A stretch of 64,000 nt of DNA from Granulosicoccus sp045110515 (GTDB lineage Bacteria; Pseudomonadota; Gammaproteobacteria; Granulosicoccales; Granulosicoccaceae). Shown one piece after another: positions 38,087-47,166 of the stretch (position 1 is the stretch's first letter; the number at the start of each line of letters is the position of its first letter). The notes below the pieces were generated by a model. The model was not told the origin of the DNA. It saw only the letters and a list, made by a program, of their open reading frames with translations, and made no database searches. The stretch lies in the NCBI GenBank assembly GCA_045110515.1, contig JBGCGD010000040.1, positions 31,380 through 95,379 on the forward strand, given 5' to 3'. The position numbers and the translations under genes are program-made.

Positions 38087-39223
38087 TTACTCTTCCTTAG
38101 GGACCAGCAAGGAGTCTGGAATCGGTAAATCAGTGGGTTCCACCAACTTACGGCGATCTGGAAAGCTCAACGCTTTAACCTGCATTACATACGCCAGAAC
38201 TTGCGCTACCGCTAAATACAGGTCAGATGGGATGCTTTTTCCCACCTCAGTGTGTCGATACAGGGATCGGGCCAGAGGCGGTGCACTGAAAATTGACACG
38301 TTAGATTTTTTGCCAATTTCACGAATCTTAAAGGCCATATGATCGGCCCCCTTCGCGACCACGATGGGCGCGACTTCGTCCTCGTTGTACTTCAGAGCAA
38401 CAGCGAAATGAGTCGGGTTAGTAATGATAACGTCAGCATCTGGAACATCCGCCAACATACGTTGACCAGACATAGCTTGCTGCATTTGACGAACTTTGGC
38501 CTTTACTTCTGGATTACCATTTTGTTCCTTGTTCTCTTCGCGTACTTCCTGAACTGTCATGCGTAGCTTCTTCGCATGGGACCACTGTTGAAAAGGCACA
38601 TCGATCACGGCGATCAAGCTTAGCGACAGTACGAGAACCAAAACTATCGTGAAGACGATTCCAAACATTGAGTTCACAGCCTCCGACAACGGCAGTACTC
38701 CCAGTCTGAGAAAATCTTCTTTAAAAACCTGCAAGAGAACAACCGCAAGCCCTCCTAGCAAAATAACTTTCAGTATGGCTTTGATAAGCTCAACCAGGCT
38801 CTTAACGCCTAGCATTCTTTTAATACCTGCCAGCGGCGACAATTTTTTTAAATCTATCTTCACCGAGGAGGCGCTGAATACCCAACCTCCCATGCATAGT
38901 GGACCGATGAACGTGGCGAAAAACATAAGAAACAGAAATGGTGCTGATATCCACAAAGCTTCGATGAACGGTAGAAGTAATCCATTTAAAAGAGAGGCGT
39001 CATTGAAAATATCCTCTCGATCAATTCTCCATTGATTGCTAGCCAAGCGCTTGTATGCCTGAGCACTGGAACCACCAAGTACAGCAAGACCCACTAAAGA
39101 AGCCAGCAACATCAAGACCGTGTCAAGTTCACGGGATCTGGCAACATCCCCTTTCTTACGCGCATCCTCTAAGCGTTTGGGGGTGGCCTCTTCTGTACGA
39201 TCCTGTCCGGTTTCCTCTGCCAT
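38087..39223 (-). CDS. flhB: Flagellar export switch protein FlhB
   Basis: A 378-residue protein with the start EEATPKRLEDARKKGDVARS, four membrane helices and the autocleavage motif NPTH at residues 269-272, the same numbering as in enteric FlhB. Cleavage there switches export from rod/hook to filament substrates when FliK signals. It sits between fliR (3-base gap) and flhA (3-base gap). Confidence 0.97.
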   Translation of the reverse strand: MAEETGQDRTEEATPKRLEDARKKGDVARSRELDTVLMLLASLVGLAVLGGSSAQAYKRLASNQWRIDREDIFNDASLLNGLLLPFIEALWISAPFLFLMFFATFIGPLCMGGWVFSASSVKIDLKKLSPLAGIKRMLGVKSLVELIKAILKVILLGGLAVVLLQVFKEDFLRLGVLPLSEAVNSMFGIVFTIVLVLVLSLSLIAVIDVPFQQWSHAKKLRMTVQEVREENKEQNGNPEVKAKVRQMQQAMSGQRMLADVPDADVIITNPTHFAVALKYNEDEVAPIVVAKGADHMAFKIREIGKKSNVSIFSAPPLARSLYRHTEVGKSIPSDLYLAVAQVLAYVMQVKALSFPDRRKLVEPTDLPIPDSLLVPKEE

Positions 39224-39225
39224 CG

Positions 39226-40005
39226 CTAGTTGTTTAGTAGCTCAGAGATAGTGGCTTGCGTCATCAGTAGCAGGTTCTCAAATGAAACCTGAAACGTTGG
39301 CAGCGTGAACATGATGGCAGCAAAGCCAACAGTCATAGTGATTGGAAACCCCACTGAAAATAGATTTAGCTGCGGAGCCGCTCGGGTAATAACACCCATG
39401 ATGATATTAACCGTCAGCATTGCGGCCAAGGCAGGTAGCGCTATAGACAGTGCACCTGAAAAAATTATTTTTCCCCATTTGACTAATACCCATAACGCGT
39501 CTTCCCCTAGAGGCTGTCCTACAGGTAGCATCACAAAGCTAGCGTTTAATAGTAATAAAACAGCATGATGGCCATTAAAAGCTAAGAACAGTAGCGTCGC
39601 TAATATGAGATAGAACTGACTGACCGTGGGTACTTGAGCACCGTTCTGAGGGTCATTCATGAGTGCAAAGCCTAAGCCCATTGTGATAGCGATACTCTCA
39701 CCTGCAAGTGTCACAGCATTAAAGGCCAACAGTACAAGCAACCCCATGGCAACCCCTATTAACAACTGTTGCAGGGAGATTAAAATACTGTCCGCTGAAA
39801 GCGGATCAACTTGGGGCATCGCACCCAACGTTGGGGCGATGAGAAGTGTCAACAATAGAGCCAAGGCGACTCGAACCCGCACAGGAACTTCACCACCACC
39901 TAAGGCAGGCATGATTGATAGAAGACCCGCAATACGAAACATAGGCCAGAGTACTAATCCAACCCAAGCATTAATTTGTTCAGCAGTGAGTACCAGCGCA
40001 GACAT
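39226..40005 (-). CDS. fliR: Flagellar export gate protein FliR
   Basis: A 259-residue, very hydrophobic protein with about six membrane helices and the family's conserved PALGGGEVPVRVRVALALLL, AGESIAITMGLGFALMNDPQNG and NIIMGVITRAAPQLNLFSVG segments. FliR joins FliP and FliQ in the export gate complex. It follows fliQ after 6 bases and precedes flhB. Confidence 0.96.
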   Translation of the reverse strand: MSALVLTAEQINAWVGLVLWPMFRIAGLLSIMPALGGGEVPVRVRVALALLLTLLIAPTLGAMPQVDPLSADSILISLQQLLIGVAMGLLVLLAFNAVTLAGESIAITMGLGFALMNDPQNGAQVPTVSQFYLILATLLFLAFNGHHAVLLLLNASFVMLPVGQPLGEDALWVLVKWGKIIFSGALSIALPALAAMLTVNIIMGVITRAAPQLNLFSVGFPITMTVGFAAIMFTLPTFQVSFENLLLMTQATISELLNN

Positions 40006-40011
40006 GAGCCA

Positions 40012-40287
40012 TCATGCCCCTAAAATTCTCGGCACCACGTCGGTAATCAAATTGGACGTATAGTCGAGTATAACTTTCAACAACCACGGACCTGTTGCAA
40101 CCAGGGCAATTACCATGGAGAGAAGCTTTGGAATGAAACTTAGCGTTTGCTCATTAATTTGTGTAGCCGCTTGGAAAAGCCCGACAATTAAACCCGTTAA
40201 AAGCGCCGCCATAAGCAATGGCGAACTCAACAAAACGGTAATAGTTAGCGCTTCACGCCCTATATCAATGACTGTATCGGGATTCAT
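40012..40287 (-). CDS. fliQ: Flagellar export gate protein FliQ
   Basis: 91 residues from the ATG at 40287, which overlaps the fliP stop by ATGA and gives the family's usual length (about 89). The frame extends 15 codons upstream into fliP, which I discount. It has two membrane helices with TVLLSSPLLMAALLTGLIVG and the LFQAATQINEQTLSFIPKLL loop that identifies FliQ. Confidence 0.96.
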   Translation of the reverse strand: MNPDTVIDIGREALTITVLLSSPLLMAALLTGLIVGLFQAATQINEQTLSFIPKLLSMVIALVATGPWLLKVILDYTSNLITDVVPRILGA

Positions 40288-41036
40288 CGTATGAAGAAAC
40301 TCCCGGCCAGCGTCCCTAAAACCAGATTCCAACCATCTACTAGCACAAACAACATTAGCTTGAATGGAAGAGAAATGATTAAGGGCGATAGCATCATCAT
40401 CCCCATGGACATCAAAACGCTAGCAACCACTAAATCGATGATTAAAAACGGAATAAACAATAAAAAACCAATTTGAAAAGCTGTTTTTAACTCACTCGTG
40501 ACAAATGCCGGTAGCAGTACAAAATAGGAAACATCATTGATGTCCTGTGGCGCAGGTGAATTGGAAATATTTAGAAAAAGTTGCAGATCGTTGTCACGAG
40601 TCTGACGCATCATAAAATCTCTAAATGGTTCAGCCGCAACCTGAATCGCGGTTTCCGCATCTATCGTTTCCGCCATGAAGGGCTTTACCGCAGTTTCATG
40701 AATCTCTAGAAAGACAGGTCTCATGATGAACAGCGTAAGAAACAACGCTAAGCCAATTAACACTTGATTCGATGGCGTCTGGGCTGTACCCATCGCAGTT
40801 CTCAAAATACCAAGAACAATAGTGATACGTGTAAACGAGGTCATTAACAACAACATTGCTGGAAGCAATGTCAACGTTGTCATTAATACTAGAGCCTGTA
40901 AATTGAGGCTCCAAGTCTGACCACCGCCATCGGCGGTATCGACTACGATGGCTGGCAGCCCCGATTGTGCAAAAACCTCTATCGGGGCAACGCTCAGAAG
41001 CAGAAGTATCCAGTACTTCACAGTCTTAAATTTCAT
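40284..41036 (-). CDS. fliP: Flagellar export gate protein FliP
   Basis: A 250-residue protein with a cleavable signal peptide (YWILLLLSVAPIEVFAQ), then VLMTTLTLLPAMLLLMTSFT, RITIVLGILRTAMGTAQTPS and the C-terminal LIIDLVVASVLMSMGMMMLS, all hallmarks of FliP. It makes up most of the FliPQR export channel. Its ATG overlaps the fliO stop (TGATG). Confidence 0.97.
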   Translation of the reverse strand: MKFKTVKYWILLLLSVAPIEVFAQSGLPAIVVDTADGGGQTWSLNLQALVLMTTLTLLPAMLLLMTSFTRITIVLGILRTAMGTAQTPSNQVLIGLALFLTLFIMRPVFLEIHETAVKPFMAETIDAETAIQVAAEPFRDFMMRQTRDNDLQLFLNISNSPAPQDINDVSYFVLLPAFVTSELKTAFQIGFLLFIPFLIIDLVVASVLMSMGMMMLSPLIISLPFKLMLFVLVDGWNLVLGTLAGSFFIR

Positions 41037-41458
41037 CAGGTTTTCACCTGACGTTTCAGTGCGGCACTGAGCTTTTCCTTAAAATCCCCTAAATCGGCAG
41101 AATCAGGAGCGCTTATCGGAGTCTCTAGAACATGAAGTGTGTTAATGGCAGACGAAGTTACACCAAGAATTAGCTGTTCTTTGCCAGCCTGAACGACGAC
41201 AACTCGCTCTCGCTGACCTAGAGACAGCGTTCCAACGACTTTCAAGCTGTCATGGGAAACGCCTTGGCCGCCCTGCATCTGCTTCATGAATTTGGCAAAA
41301 AGCCAAAATACGATCAAAACGATGATTAATGCGATAGCAAGCTTACTGAGCGTTGCCAACGGGGACACAATCGGCGCACCGGACTGTTGAGCTTGTACTG
41401 AAGCCCAAGGCGCTAAAGCACCTGTAAGCAACAAAAAAGCCGCAAACACTGGATTCAT
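41036..41458 (-). CDS. fliO: Flagellar export assembly factor FliO
   Basis: 140 residues from ATG 41458. AGGAG lies eight bases before it; the alternative GTG two codons earlier is too close to that site. It has a signal-like N-terminus, one membrane helix (LAIALIIVLIVFWLFAKFMK) and the conserved cytoplasmic segment VVGTLSLGQRERVVVVQAGK and LILGVT. FliO stabilises FliP during gate assembly. Confidence 0.92.
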   Translation of the reverse strand: MNPVFAAFLLLTGALAPWASVQAQQSGAPIVSPLATLSKLAIALIIVLIVFWLFAKFMKQMQGGQGVSHDSLKVVGTLSLGQRERVVVVQAGKEQLILGVTSSAINTLHVLETPISAPDSADLGDFKEKLSAALKRQVKT

Positions 41459-41516
41459 GGACACTTCTCCTTAAGTAAATCACCCTGCCGTTTCAACGGC
41501 CAGGGAACCTCTTACT

Positions 41517-41975
41517 TCAGGTGAACTTTTTTAACCGCTCCTGCGGACTAATAACATCAGTTAGCCGAATTCCGAAGCGTTCACCAACAACTACTGCTTC
41601 TCCACGTGCTACTAACGTGCCATTTACGAGTACATCCATAGGTTCATCGGCCATTCGTTGCAATTCAATGACAGAATCTTTGCCTAACTTGAGTAATTCA
41701 CTAATAGAAATCCGCGTTTGACCAATCTCCATGGACAAAGTAACCGGTATGTCCAGGATCATTGAAATATCAGCTGTTGGACCATCCACTGGCGCATTTA
41801 TGTCTATTTCTGGGCGCTCGACGGCTGAAACTGCGATGCTGCTTTCCGTATTCTGCGTTAAATCAGTACCCGCCTCACCGTCCATAGTTGTGGCTATCGG
41901 GGCATCAGAATCCACAGACGCCTCCTCAAACTCGTCAGTGCTTTCTAAATTAGTAGCTGCGTTCTCTTCGGACAT
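41517..41975 (-). CDS. fliN: Flagellar motor switch protein FliN
   Basis: A 152-residue protein. The C-terminal ~80 residues are the SpoA domain (ILDIPVTLSMEIGQTRISIS, then ELLKLGKDSVIELQR, VLVNGTLVARGEAVVVGERF). The first ~65 residues are an acidic, low-complexity tail, longer than in enteric FliN (137 residues). It forms the lower C ring, helps export by binding FliH, and can bind CheY-P. That role may matter more here because FliM lacks its CheY peptide. It starts 3 bases after fliM. Confidence 0.95.
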   Translation of the reverse strand: MSEENAATNLESTDEFEEASVDSDAPIATTMDGEAGTDLTQNTESSIAVSAVERPEIDINAPVDGPTADISMILDIPVTLSMEIGQTRISISELLKLGKDSVIELQRMADEPMDVLVNGTLVARGEAVVVGERFGIRLTDVISPQERLKKFT

Positions 41976-41978
41976 AAC

Positions 41979-42875
41979 TCAGTTTTTCACCGGTAGATGC
42001 CAGCGCGAAACGCTGGCAGAAACTCGACCATTTGTACTCCCTATACGCGCATCGAACAGAGGCATGCCCTGTGTCTTGAACGAGACAGTCTGTACATCAC
42101 GTAACGGAATGAAGTCACCAGACTTCAATTCCAATAGTTTTCTTAGTGTTATGGGCATTTCAGATAAAACACCACGGATATCGATCTCACAATTCATCAA
42201 CTCACCTTGCATCGCATGACTAAACTGCGCATCTCGATTAGATGGACCAACAGCTTCTTTGCGCAGTTTCGAAGTAAACGGCTTGAGTGATTCAAACGGA
42301 TAAACGAGTTGGAAAGGTAGCGACAAGGTACCCAAGATCAGGTTAATCTCACTGTTGACCATCAGTTGATCCATAGGGGCATTTTTTAGACGCTCCACAT
42401 CAATAACTCCCAAAGAAGCCGCTTTGACTGGCATCGCTATAGACCACCCCTGATTCACCCCCGTCACTAAAGCGTTAACAACATGATCCGCGACTCGTAT
42501 CTCTGTTCGGGATAACTCTCTAGGTTCATCTTCGGGAACTAAATTGGCATTCCCACCAAAATAGGCATCGACGATAGTGGTTAAAACACTTGTATCCATG
42601 CAAAACCAGACAGTACCTTGAATCGGGCTCATCGTTAATTCGTACACAATGCAAGTATTTCCCATACTCGCTACACACTCTGAATATTTTGATCGAGTGG
42701 TGCCTGATGCCGTTCCGTTTAAAGAAATCTGTAATTTGCTGGAGAGCGCTTTAGCGAAATCCACAGCAATACGGCTCGACAATAAATCCAATATTGGCCA
42801 TTGGGCATTAAGCTTATGACTCGGCTGAGTAAAGTCATAAATCGTCGCGGTTTTAGTTGTCGAGTCTCGAGTCAT
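41979..42875 (-). CDS. fliM: Flagellar motor switch protein FliM, lacking the N-terminal CheY-binding peptide
   Basis: 298 residues, shorter than the usual ~320-335. Residues ~10-50 match the start of the FliM middle domain (IYDFTQPSHKLNAQWPILDL), with YFGG at 105-108 and a C-terminal SpoA domain (EIDIRGVLSEMPITLRKLLE, residues ~230-249). The normal N-terminal LSQxEIDALL peptide that binds CheY-P is missing. An upstream start is unlikely: fliL ends only 11 bases before the ATG and the upstream in-frame sequence has no such motif. It sits in the standard place between fliL and fliN. Sequence is divergent, but identity as FliM is supported by domains and context. Confidence 0.88.
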   Translation of the reverse strand: MTRDSTTKTATIYDFTQPSHKLNAQWPILDLLSSRIAVDFAKALSSKLQISLNGTASGTTRSKYSECVASMGNTCIVYELTMSPIQGTVWFCMDTSVLTTIVDAYFGGNANLVPEDEPRELSRTEIRVADHVVNALVTGVNQGWSIAMPVKAASLGVIDVERLKNAPMDQLMVNSEINLILGTLSLPFQLVYPFESLKPFTSKLRKEAVGPSNRDAQFSHAMQGELMNCEIDIRGVLSEMPITLRKLLELKSGDFIPLRDVQTVSFKTQGMPLFDARIGSTNGRVSASVSRWHLPVKN

Positions 42876-42886
42876 AGCAGAATCAA

Positions 42887-43345
42887 TTACTGCATAACAA
42901 GGCGGGTGATAAAAACGTCTTTGATACGTTCGGATTTATAATGAACCGATACAATCTCATCTATTTTGGCTAGAGCCTGATCCCTTAGCGCTTGTTTTCC
43001 TTCAGCAGTGGTCAAGTCCTCACTATTCTGTTCTGCAAGCAGCAGAAGCAGAGAGTTTCTAATCTCTGGATCGTGATCGTCTAGTATCGGTATAACCGCT
43101 TTATCATGTGTCGCGATTACCATCTCAATCATCAAAAACTTCAGCTTTGTTTTGCCCTGAAAATTTACAACGAATTCCGGCTGCACGTTATGATAAAAAA
43201 CTTCTTCTGGTAACGGCTCTGCTGGCACAGCAACCGCAGCCGCCATTGGCGGTGGCGCTAAAGCCTGGGTTAAAAAAGCCGTTCCACCAATATTAATAGC
43301 AGACAAAAGAATCACGCCGCCACCAATGAGAATCATCTTTTTCAT
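42887..43345 (-). CDS. fliL: Flagellar basal-body/stator protein FliL
   Basis: A 152-residue protein with an N-terminal membrane helix (MILIGGGVILLSAINIGGTA), a Pro/Ala linker, and the periplasmic FliL domain (VQPEFVVNFQGKTKLKFLMI, IRNSLLLLLAEQ, and C-terminal IKDVFITRLVMQ). FliL rings surround stator units and support torque at high load. It is 11 bases before fliM and 60 bases after fliK, the gap holding an inverted repeat. Confidence 0.94.
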   Translation of the reverse strand: MKKMILIGGGVILLSAINIGGTAFLTQALAPPPMAAAVAVPAEPLPEEVFYHNVQPEFVVNFQGKTKLKFLMIEMVIATHDKAVIPILDDHDPEIRNSLLLLLAEQNSEDLTTAEGKQALRDQALAKIDEIVSVHYKSERIKDVFITRLVMQ

Positions 43346-43368
43346 GATGCTAACCGCGTAGATTGATT

Positions 43369-43389
43369 ACAAACAGAGGTTCTGTTTGT
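43369..43389 (-). other. Inverted repeat between fliK and fliL
   Basis: ACAAACAGA (43369-43377), a 3-base spacer and TCTGTTTGT (43381-43389) form a perfect 9-bp stem 16 bases after the fliK stop on the minus-strand transcript. No T-run follows, so it is more likely an intercistronic RNA structure than a terminator; a protein-binding palindrome is also possible. Confidence 0.5.
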
Positions 43390-43405
43390 TTGGATGAAGA
43401 GATGA

Positions 43406-45232
43406 TCAGACATACAAATCGTAACCATGATTGACCGATAAATTATTGAGCGGCACATATGACGAACTATTCTTCATCTCGTCTACCAAGGCTTGTTCAG
43501 ATGCAGACAACGTTCTCTCACCTGGGCTGTCACCCCGGGATTCTGCGTTCTGGCCATTAGGTTGCTCTGAGTTTTTAGCATCAGAATCCGAGTGCTGCGC
43601 ACCGGTGTTACTGTCTGCCGAAGCGTAAGACATATTTTGACGCTCATTTCCCGAATGGTTTCCCGGTCGATCGCCCCGCCCATCTGATATGTCTACACGA
43701 ATAGTTTCAGCACCTTGCGTACCTAACTGATCTCGAAGGCGCGGCAACATAGACTCCAGAGCCTCTCGGGTACTACTCTGTGATGCGATTATGGAAATAC
43801 TCATCTGCTCTTTTTCTAAACCTATTTGCACTGAGATCGGTCCCATACCACTGGGCGACACATTCACTACTGCATTTTGAACACCTTCGCCAATCATCCA
43901 ACGCACGTTTCCAGCCAATGCATCAGGTGCGGCTGAAGTTTGCAGCGGAACGTTCAGAGGTGTTTGAGCAAGAGGTGCGCCCGTAACATCTACCTTGGCA
44001 ATAATCGGAGCAGTAACAATGCCGCTCGAAGTCGCACTTAACATGTTATCAATCGGTGAATTCGTCGTAGCCGTCATTGATGCCTCATTCAAAACCATCG
44101 TTGTTTGAAGGGAACTGGCCAGTTTCACTGCCGGATTCGCAAGCAACGTTGCTGATGTATCACCATTGCCTGTCAATAGCATGGGAGGTTGGGGATCACT
44201 TACAGCTAAGCTGGAAATAGCTGACGCTTGCGAAGGTGCAGTGACTATGCTCGGTGGTGTCACACCTTTGTGTTGTTGTGTTATCCCCCTGAGTAGTGGT
44301 GATACCTCATGGGGTGCTTGCCTCATCCCTGAGAGCCCAGCTTGAATACTCTGAGTTGCTGCAACCGTGGTGACTTGCTTTGTGTTCAACTCGATAGGAT
44401 TTTTAGAGTCATCAGTAACTGTCTGGAGGATTTTCGGTTCAACGGATGTGTTTGGACCCGTGTTCAGCCGATTCGCAACTGTTGCCGCAGAAACCAGCGC
44501 TGACTCAGAGCTACCGGAACTACTTTGACTCACTGATAGAGGGCCAATTTTTAGCGACTGGAATAAGTTTGTCGAACCCTCATCATTGCCGATAGCAGAG
44601 GAATTCAGGACAGATCCATCTCTACCGGGTCCAGCGCTCCCCGTGTTAACACTTGAAAGCGGCACTCCTAAGGACTGCGCTGACTCCAAAGCAGCTACTT
44701 GCGGCTGTGATGGAGGAAGTGCGGGTACAGTGGCAGCATCTGGGGTTTCAGGGCTTGCTAGTAAGGATTCATAGTTCTCTGGTACCGAAACAGTATTCGC
44801 TATTGCAGACCCAGATTCATCTACCAGATCTACTGAGCCAATTTTTTCAACCGATACTGTGTTCTCAAGCTCAACGCTCTTCTGACTCGGCACTGATGGG
44901 ATATCTTCTACACTTGCCGCAGTCGAACGACGTAAAGCCCCTTCTCTCTCACTCAGCGTCCGGCTATTGGCCAATGTAGCCGCCAATTCTCTGCCTTCGT
45001 CCGATGAAGCCTCGGGGCCAGCGTCAATTAATAGACTTTCACCAGGCACTTTTACCGATGTTTCGCTATCAGCCTGAACGCCCGATTGATTGCTTTGAGC
45101 TTGATTTAATAAGTTTGAAAATGACTCTGTAGGTTCGTCACTGGTCGTGGAGGTGCCATTGCCCAAGAGCTCACCACCATTCAAATTGGTGTTTGGCAGT
45201 CCAATCAACACACCGGATGGAGAATCAGACAT
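43406..45232 (-). CDS. fliK: Flagellar hook-length control protein FliK
   Basis: 608 residues from ATG 45232, chosen because AGGAGGAAG lies just before it; a start seven codons earlier has no such site. Residues 1-430 are Ser/Gln/Pro/Thr-rich and disordered, the ruler part. Residues ~440-540 are the conserved hook-length domain (GPISVQIGLEKEQMSISIIA, REALESMLPRLRDQL). The tail is polar. It is long for the family (enteric FliK is ~405), consistent with the variable ruler. It is exported during hook growth and contacts FlhB to switch substrate class. The start lies inside the fliJ end (8-base overlap). Confidence 0.93.
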   Translation of the reverse strand: MSDSPSGVLIGLPNTNLNGGELLGNGTSTTSDEPTESFSNLLNQAQSNQSGVQADSETSVKVPGESLLIDAGPEASSDEGRELAATLANSRTLSEREGALRRSTAASVEDIPSVPSQKSVELENTVSVEKIGSVDLVDESGSAIANTVSVPENYESLLASPETPDAATVPALPPSQPQVAALESAQSLGVPLSSVNTGSAGPGRDGSVLNSSAIGNDEGSTNLFQSLKIGPLSVSQSSSGSSESALVSAATVANRLNTGPNTSVEPKILQTVTDDSKNPIELNTKQVTTVAATQSIQAGLSGMRQAPHEVSPLLRGITQQHKGVTPPSIVTAPSQASAISSLAVSDPQPPMLLTGNGDTSATLLANPAVKLASSLQTTMVLNEASMTATTNSPIDNMLSATSSGIVTAPIIAKVDVTGAPLAQTPLNVPLQTSAAPDALAGNVRWMIGEGVQNAVVNVSPSGMGPISVQIGLEKEQMSISIIASQSSTREALESMLPRLRDQLGTQGAETIRVDISDGRGDRPGNHSGNERQNMSYASADSNTGAQHSDSDAKNSEQPNGQNAESRGDSPGERTLSASEQALVDEMKNSSSYVPLNNLSVNHGYDLYV

Positions 45233-45680
45233 GGTCTTCCTCCTGACGCGCAATGGCTAGCTGGCGCATTGATTGAGTGGTCTCATTTTCCTGCATCTGC
45301 AGTAAACGCGCATGGCTAAGTGACTCTTTGGCAACCTCTCTTTCTACCAATGAGCTAATGGCTGCAGTTTGGGCACTCTGCTCATGAAAGTCATTGATAC
45401 TTTCCTGCAGCATCACGTTTTTTCGAGCTTTCTCTTGATTCAAATCATCTAGCTTTGAGGTCAGTTGAGATACGAATGATCGTCTGAGCGCAAGTTGTTG
45501 CGGCGAGACTCCATCAACACCCACAATTGCATTCTGGTATTCCTGATTGATTCGTTTTAGATCGGAATGGTGACTATCTAACTGTGATAACTCCGCGCGC
45601 TGCCGTTCGACCAGATCACGGCTATATTCAGCTTGTTCCTCAGATAGAGATTCAAGTTTGGCTAGTTTCGCAGAGCTCAT
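45225..45680 (-). CDS. fliJ: Flagellar export protein FliJ
   Basis: 151 residues from ATG 45680; AAGGA lies nine bases upstream, while a TTG two codons earlier is too close to it. It is almost entirely coiled coil (EEQAEYSRDLVERQRAELSQ, SFVSQLTSKLDDLNQEKARK), as in FliJ, which sits in the FliI ring and links it to FlhA. A gap of 152 bases separates it from fliI, unusual for this pair. Confidence 0.88.
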   Translation of the reverse strand: MSSAKLAKLESLSEEQAEYSRDLVERQRAELSQLDSHHSDLKRINQEYQNAIVGVDGVSPQQLALRRSFVSQLTSKLDDLNQEKARKNVMLQESINDFHEQSAQTAAISSLVEREVAKESLSHARLLQMQENETTQSMRQLAIARQEEDHV

Positions 45681-45832
45681 TGACAACTGTCCTTAAAACA
45701 CTAGGGTCAGTGTTGTTGTCGGCCTGTAAAACTTTCAGCGCAGGTATTGTGAGCTCTACATGTGTTACACGCGGTAAATTTTTCTATTTCTTAGCCGCTC
45801 ACGCGAACCCATTAATATGAATTCGTAGAGAG

Positions 45833-47158
45833 TTACACGCCTAGGATATGGGCAAGGCGAGCACGTGACGTTTCAATGCCCTCGCCGTTCTCAGCTGGTT
45901 GCCTGAGATACTCTTGCAGGGCCGGCCAGAATGCTACAGCCTCGTCAAGAAGCGGGTCTGTACCAGGTTTATACAGCCCCACTCTCAGCATATCCTCTTG
46001 GGCTCGGTAGGTTGCTGCCAATTGCAGACACCGTCGAATTAGCTGCTCTTGATGCGTGCTATTAACCGAAGAGCGGGTACGACTAACCGACGCTCCAATA
46101 TCAATGGCTGGATAATGCCCAGCATCGGCAAGCTCTCTAGTCAACACGATGTGCCCATCTAAGACAGCTCTGGCAGAATCTACAATAGGGTCGTTTTGAT
46201 CATCCCCTTCTGCCAAAACCGTGTATATCGCTGTAATCGAGCCACCAGACGCTATGTTCCCTGCTCGCTCTACAAGCTGAGGTAACATCGCGAAAACAGA
46301 TGGGGGATAGCCCTTACTTGTCGGCGGCTCACCGGTCGCTAAACCGATTTCCCGTTGTGCCTGTGCGAATCGTGTCAACGAATCCATTAAAAGAAGGGCT
46401 TGTTTACCCCTGTCACGGAATCCTTCTGCAATGGCTGTTGCAAGCATGGCCCCCTGCAATCTAAGCAATGGAGGTTGATCGGCTGGTACTGCGACTACAA
46501 CGGCTCGTTTCAACCCCTCTTCACCTAGAGTTTCTCGAACAAAGTCGGCAACCTCGCGGCCCCGCTCTCCAATCAATCCGATAACAGTCACATCAGCTTC
46601 GGAATGTCGAGTCATCATTCCGAGTAACGCGCTCTTGCCCACACCACTTCCGGCAAACAAACCCACACGCTGCCCCTTGCCAAGAGTGAGTAAACCATTG
46701 ACAGCGCGAACCCCGACATCGAATTCTTCGGAAACACCAGAGCGATCCAATGGGTTTAGACATTTAGAGATCAATGGTGTTGTGTGTGAATACTGTAGAG
46801 GGCCTAAACCGTCGATAGGTTGCGCCCTGGCATCAATGACACGCCCAAGCAAACCGTCACCACAGGGAGCATCAAGTTGACCAGGCATTGGAACAACGCG
46901 AGCTTGAGAGCGAAGACCCTCTACTGAGCCCATAGGCATCAGTAAGGTTCTGTCGCGATTGAAACCTACAACCTGTGCTTCTACGTCAGAACCTGTATCG
47001 CTATGAATAATACACCTGGAACCTATAGATGCTTTACACCCAGCCGCCTCCAGCGTTAAGCCACGTAAGGTACTTAATGTACCTTCAACAGGTAACTCCG
47101 GGTGTTTCAACTGCTGCCTACGCGTTTGCAGCCGCTGTTTAAGAGAAAGAGTACTCAC
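45833..47158 (-). CDS. fliI: Flagellum-specific export ATPase FliI
   Basis: A 441-residue F1-beta-like ATPase starting at GTG 47158. Walker A is GLFAGSGVGKS (residues 166-176) and Walker B-like ALLLMDSLTRFAQAQREIGL follows, with the family's GEPPTSKGYPPSVFAMLPQL. It forms a hexamer under the export gate with FliH and FliJ. It follows fliH after 8 bases. The Shine-Dalgarno is weak, so translation may depend on coupling to fliH. Confidence 0.97.
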   Translation of the reverse strand: MSTLSLKQRLQTRRQQLKHPELPVEGTLSTLRGLTLEAAGCKASIGSRCIIHSDTGSDVEAQVVGFNRDRTLLMPMGSVEGLRSQARVVPMPGQLDAPCGDGLLGRVIDARAQPIDGLGPLQYSHTTPLISKCLNPLDRSGVSEEFDVGVRAVNGLLTLGKGQRVGLFAGSGVGKSALLGMMTRHSEADVTVIGLIGERGREVADFVRETLGEEGLKRAVVVAVPADQPPLLRLQGAMLATAIAEGFRDRGKQALLLMDSLTRFAQAQREIGLATGEPPTSKGYPPSVFAMLPQLVERAGNIASGGSITAIYTVLAEGDDQNDPIVDSARAVLDGHIVLTRELADAGHYPAIDIGASVSRTRSSVNSTHQEQLIRRCLQLAATYRAQEDMLRVGLYKPGTDPLLDEAVAFWPALQEYLRQPAENGEGIETSRARLAHILGV

Positions 47159-47166
47159 GTACTACG

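Noticed and set aside
40288..40332. Longer start for fliQ
   Set aside because: It overlaps fliP and exceeds family length; the ATGA overlap at 40284-40287 fits coupled translation.
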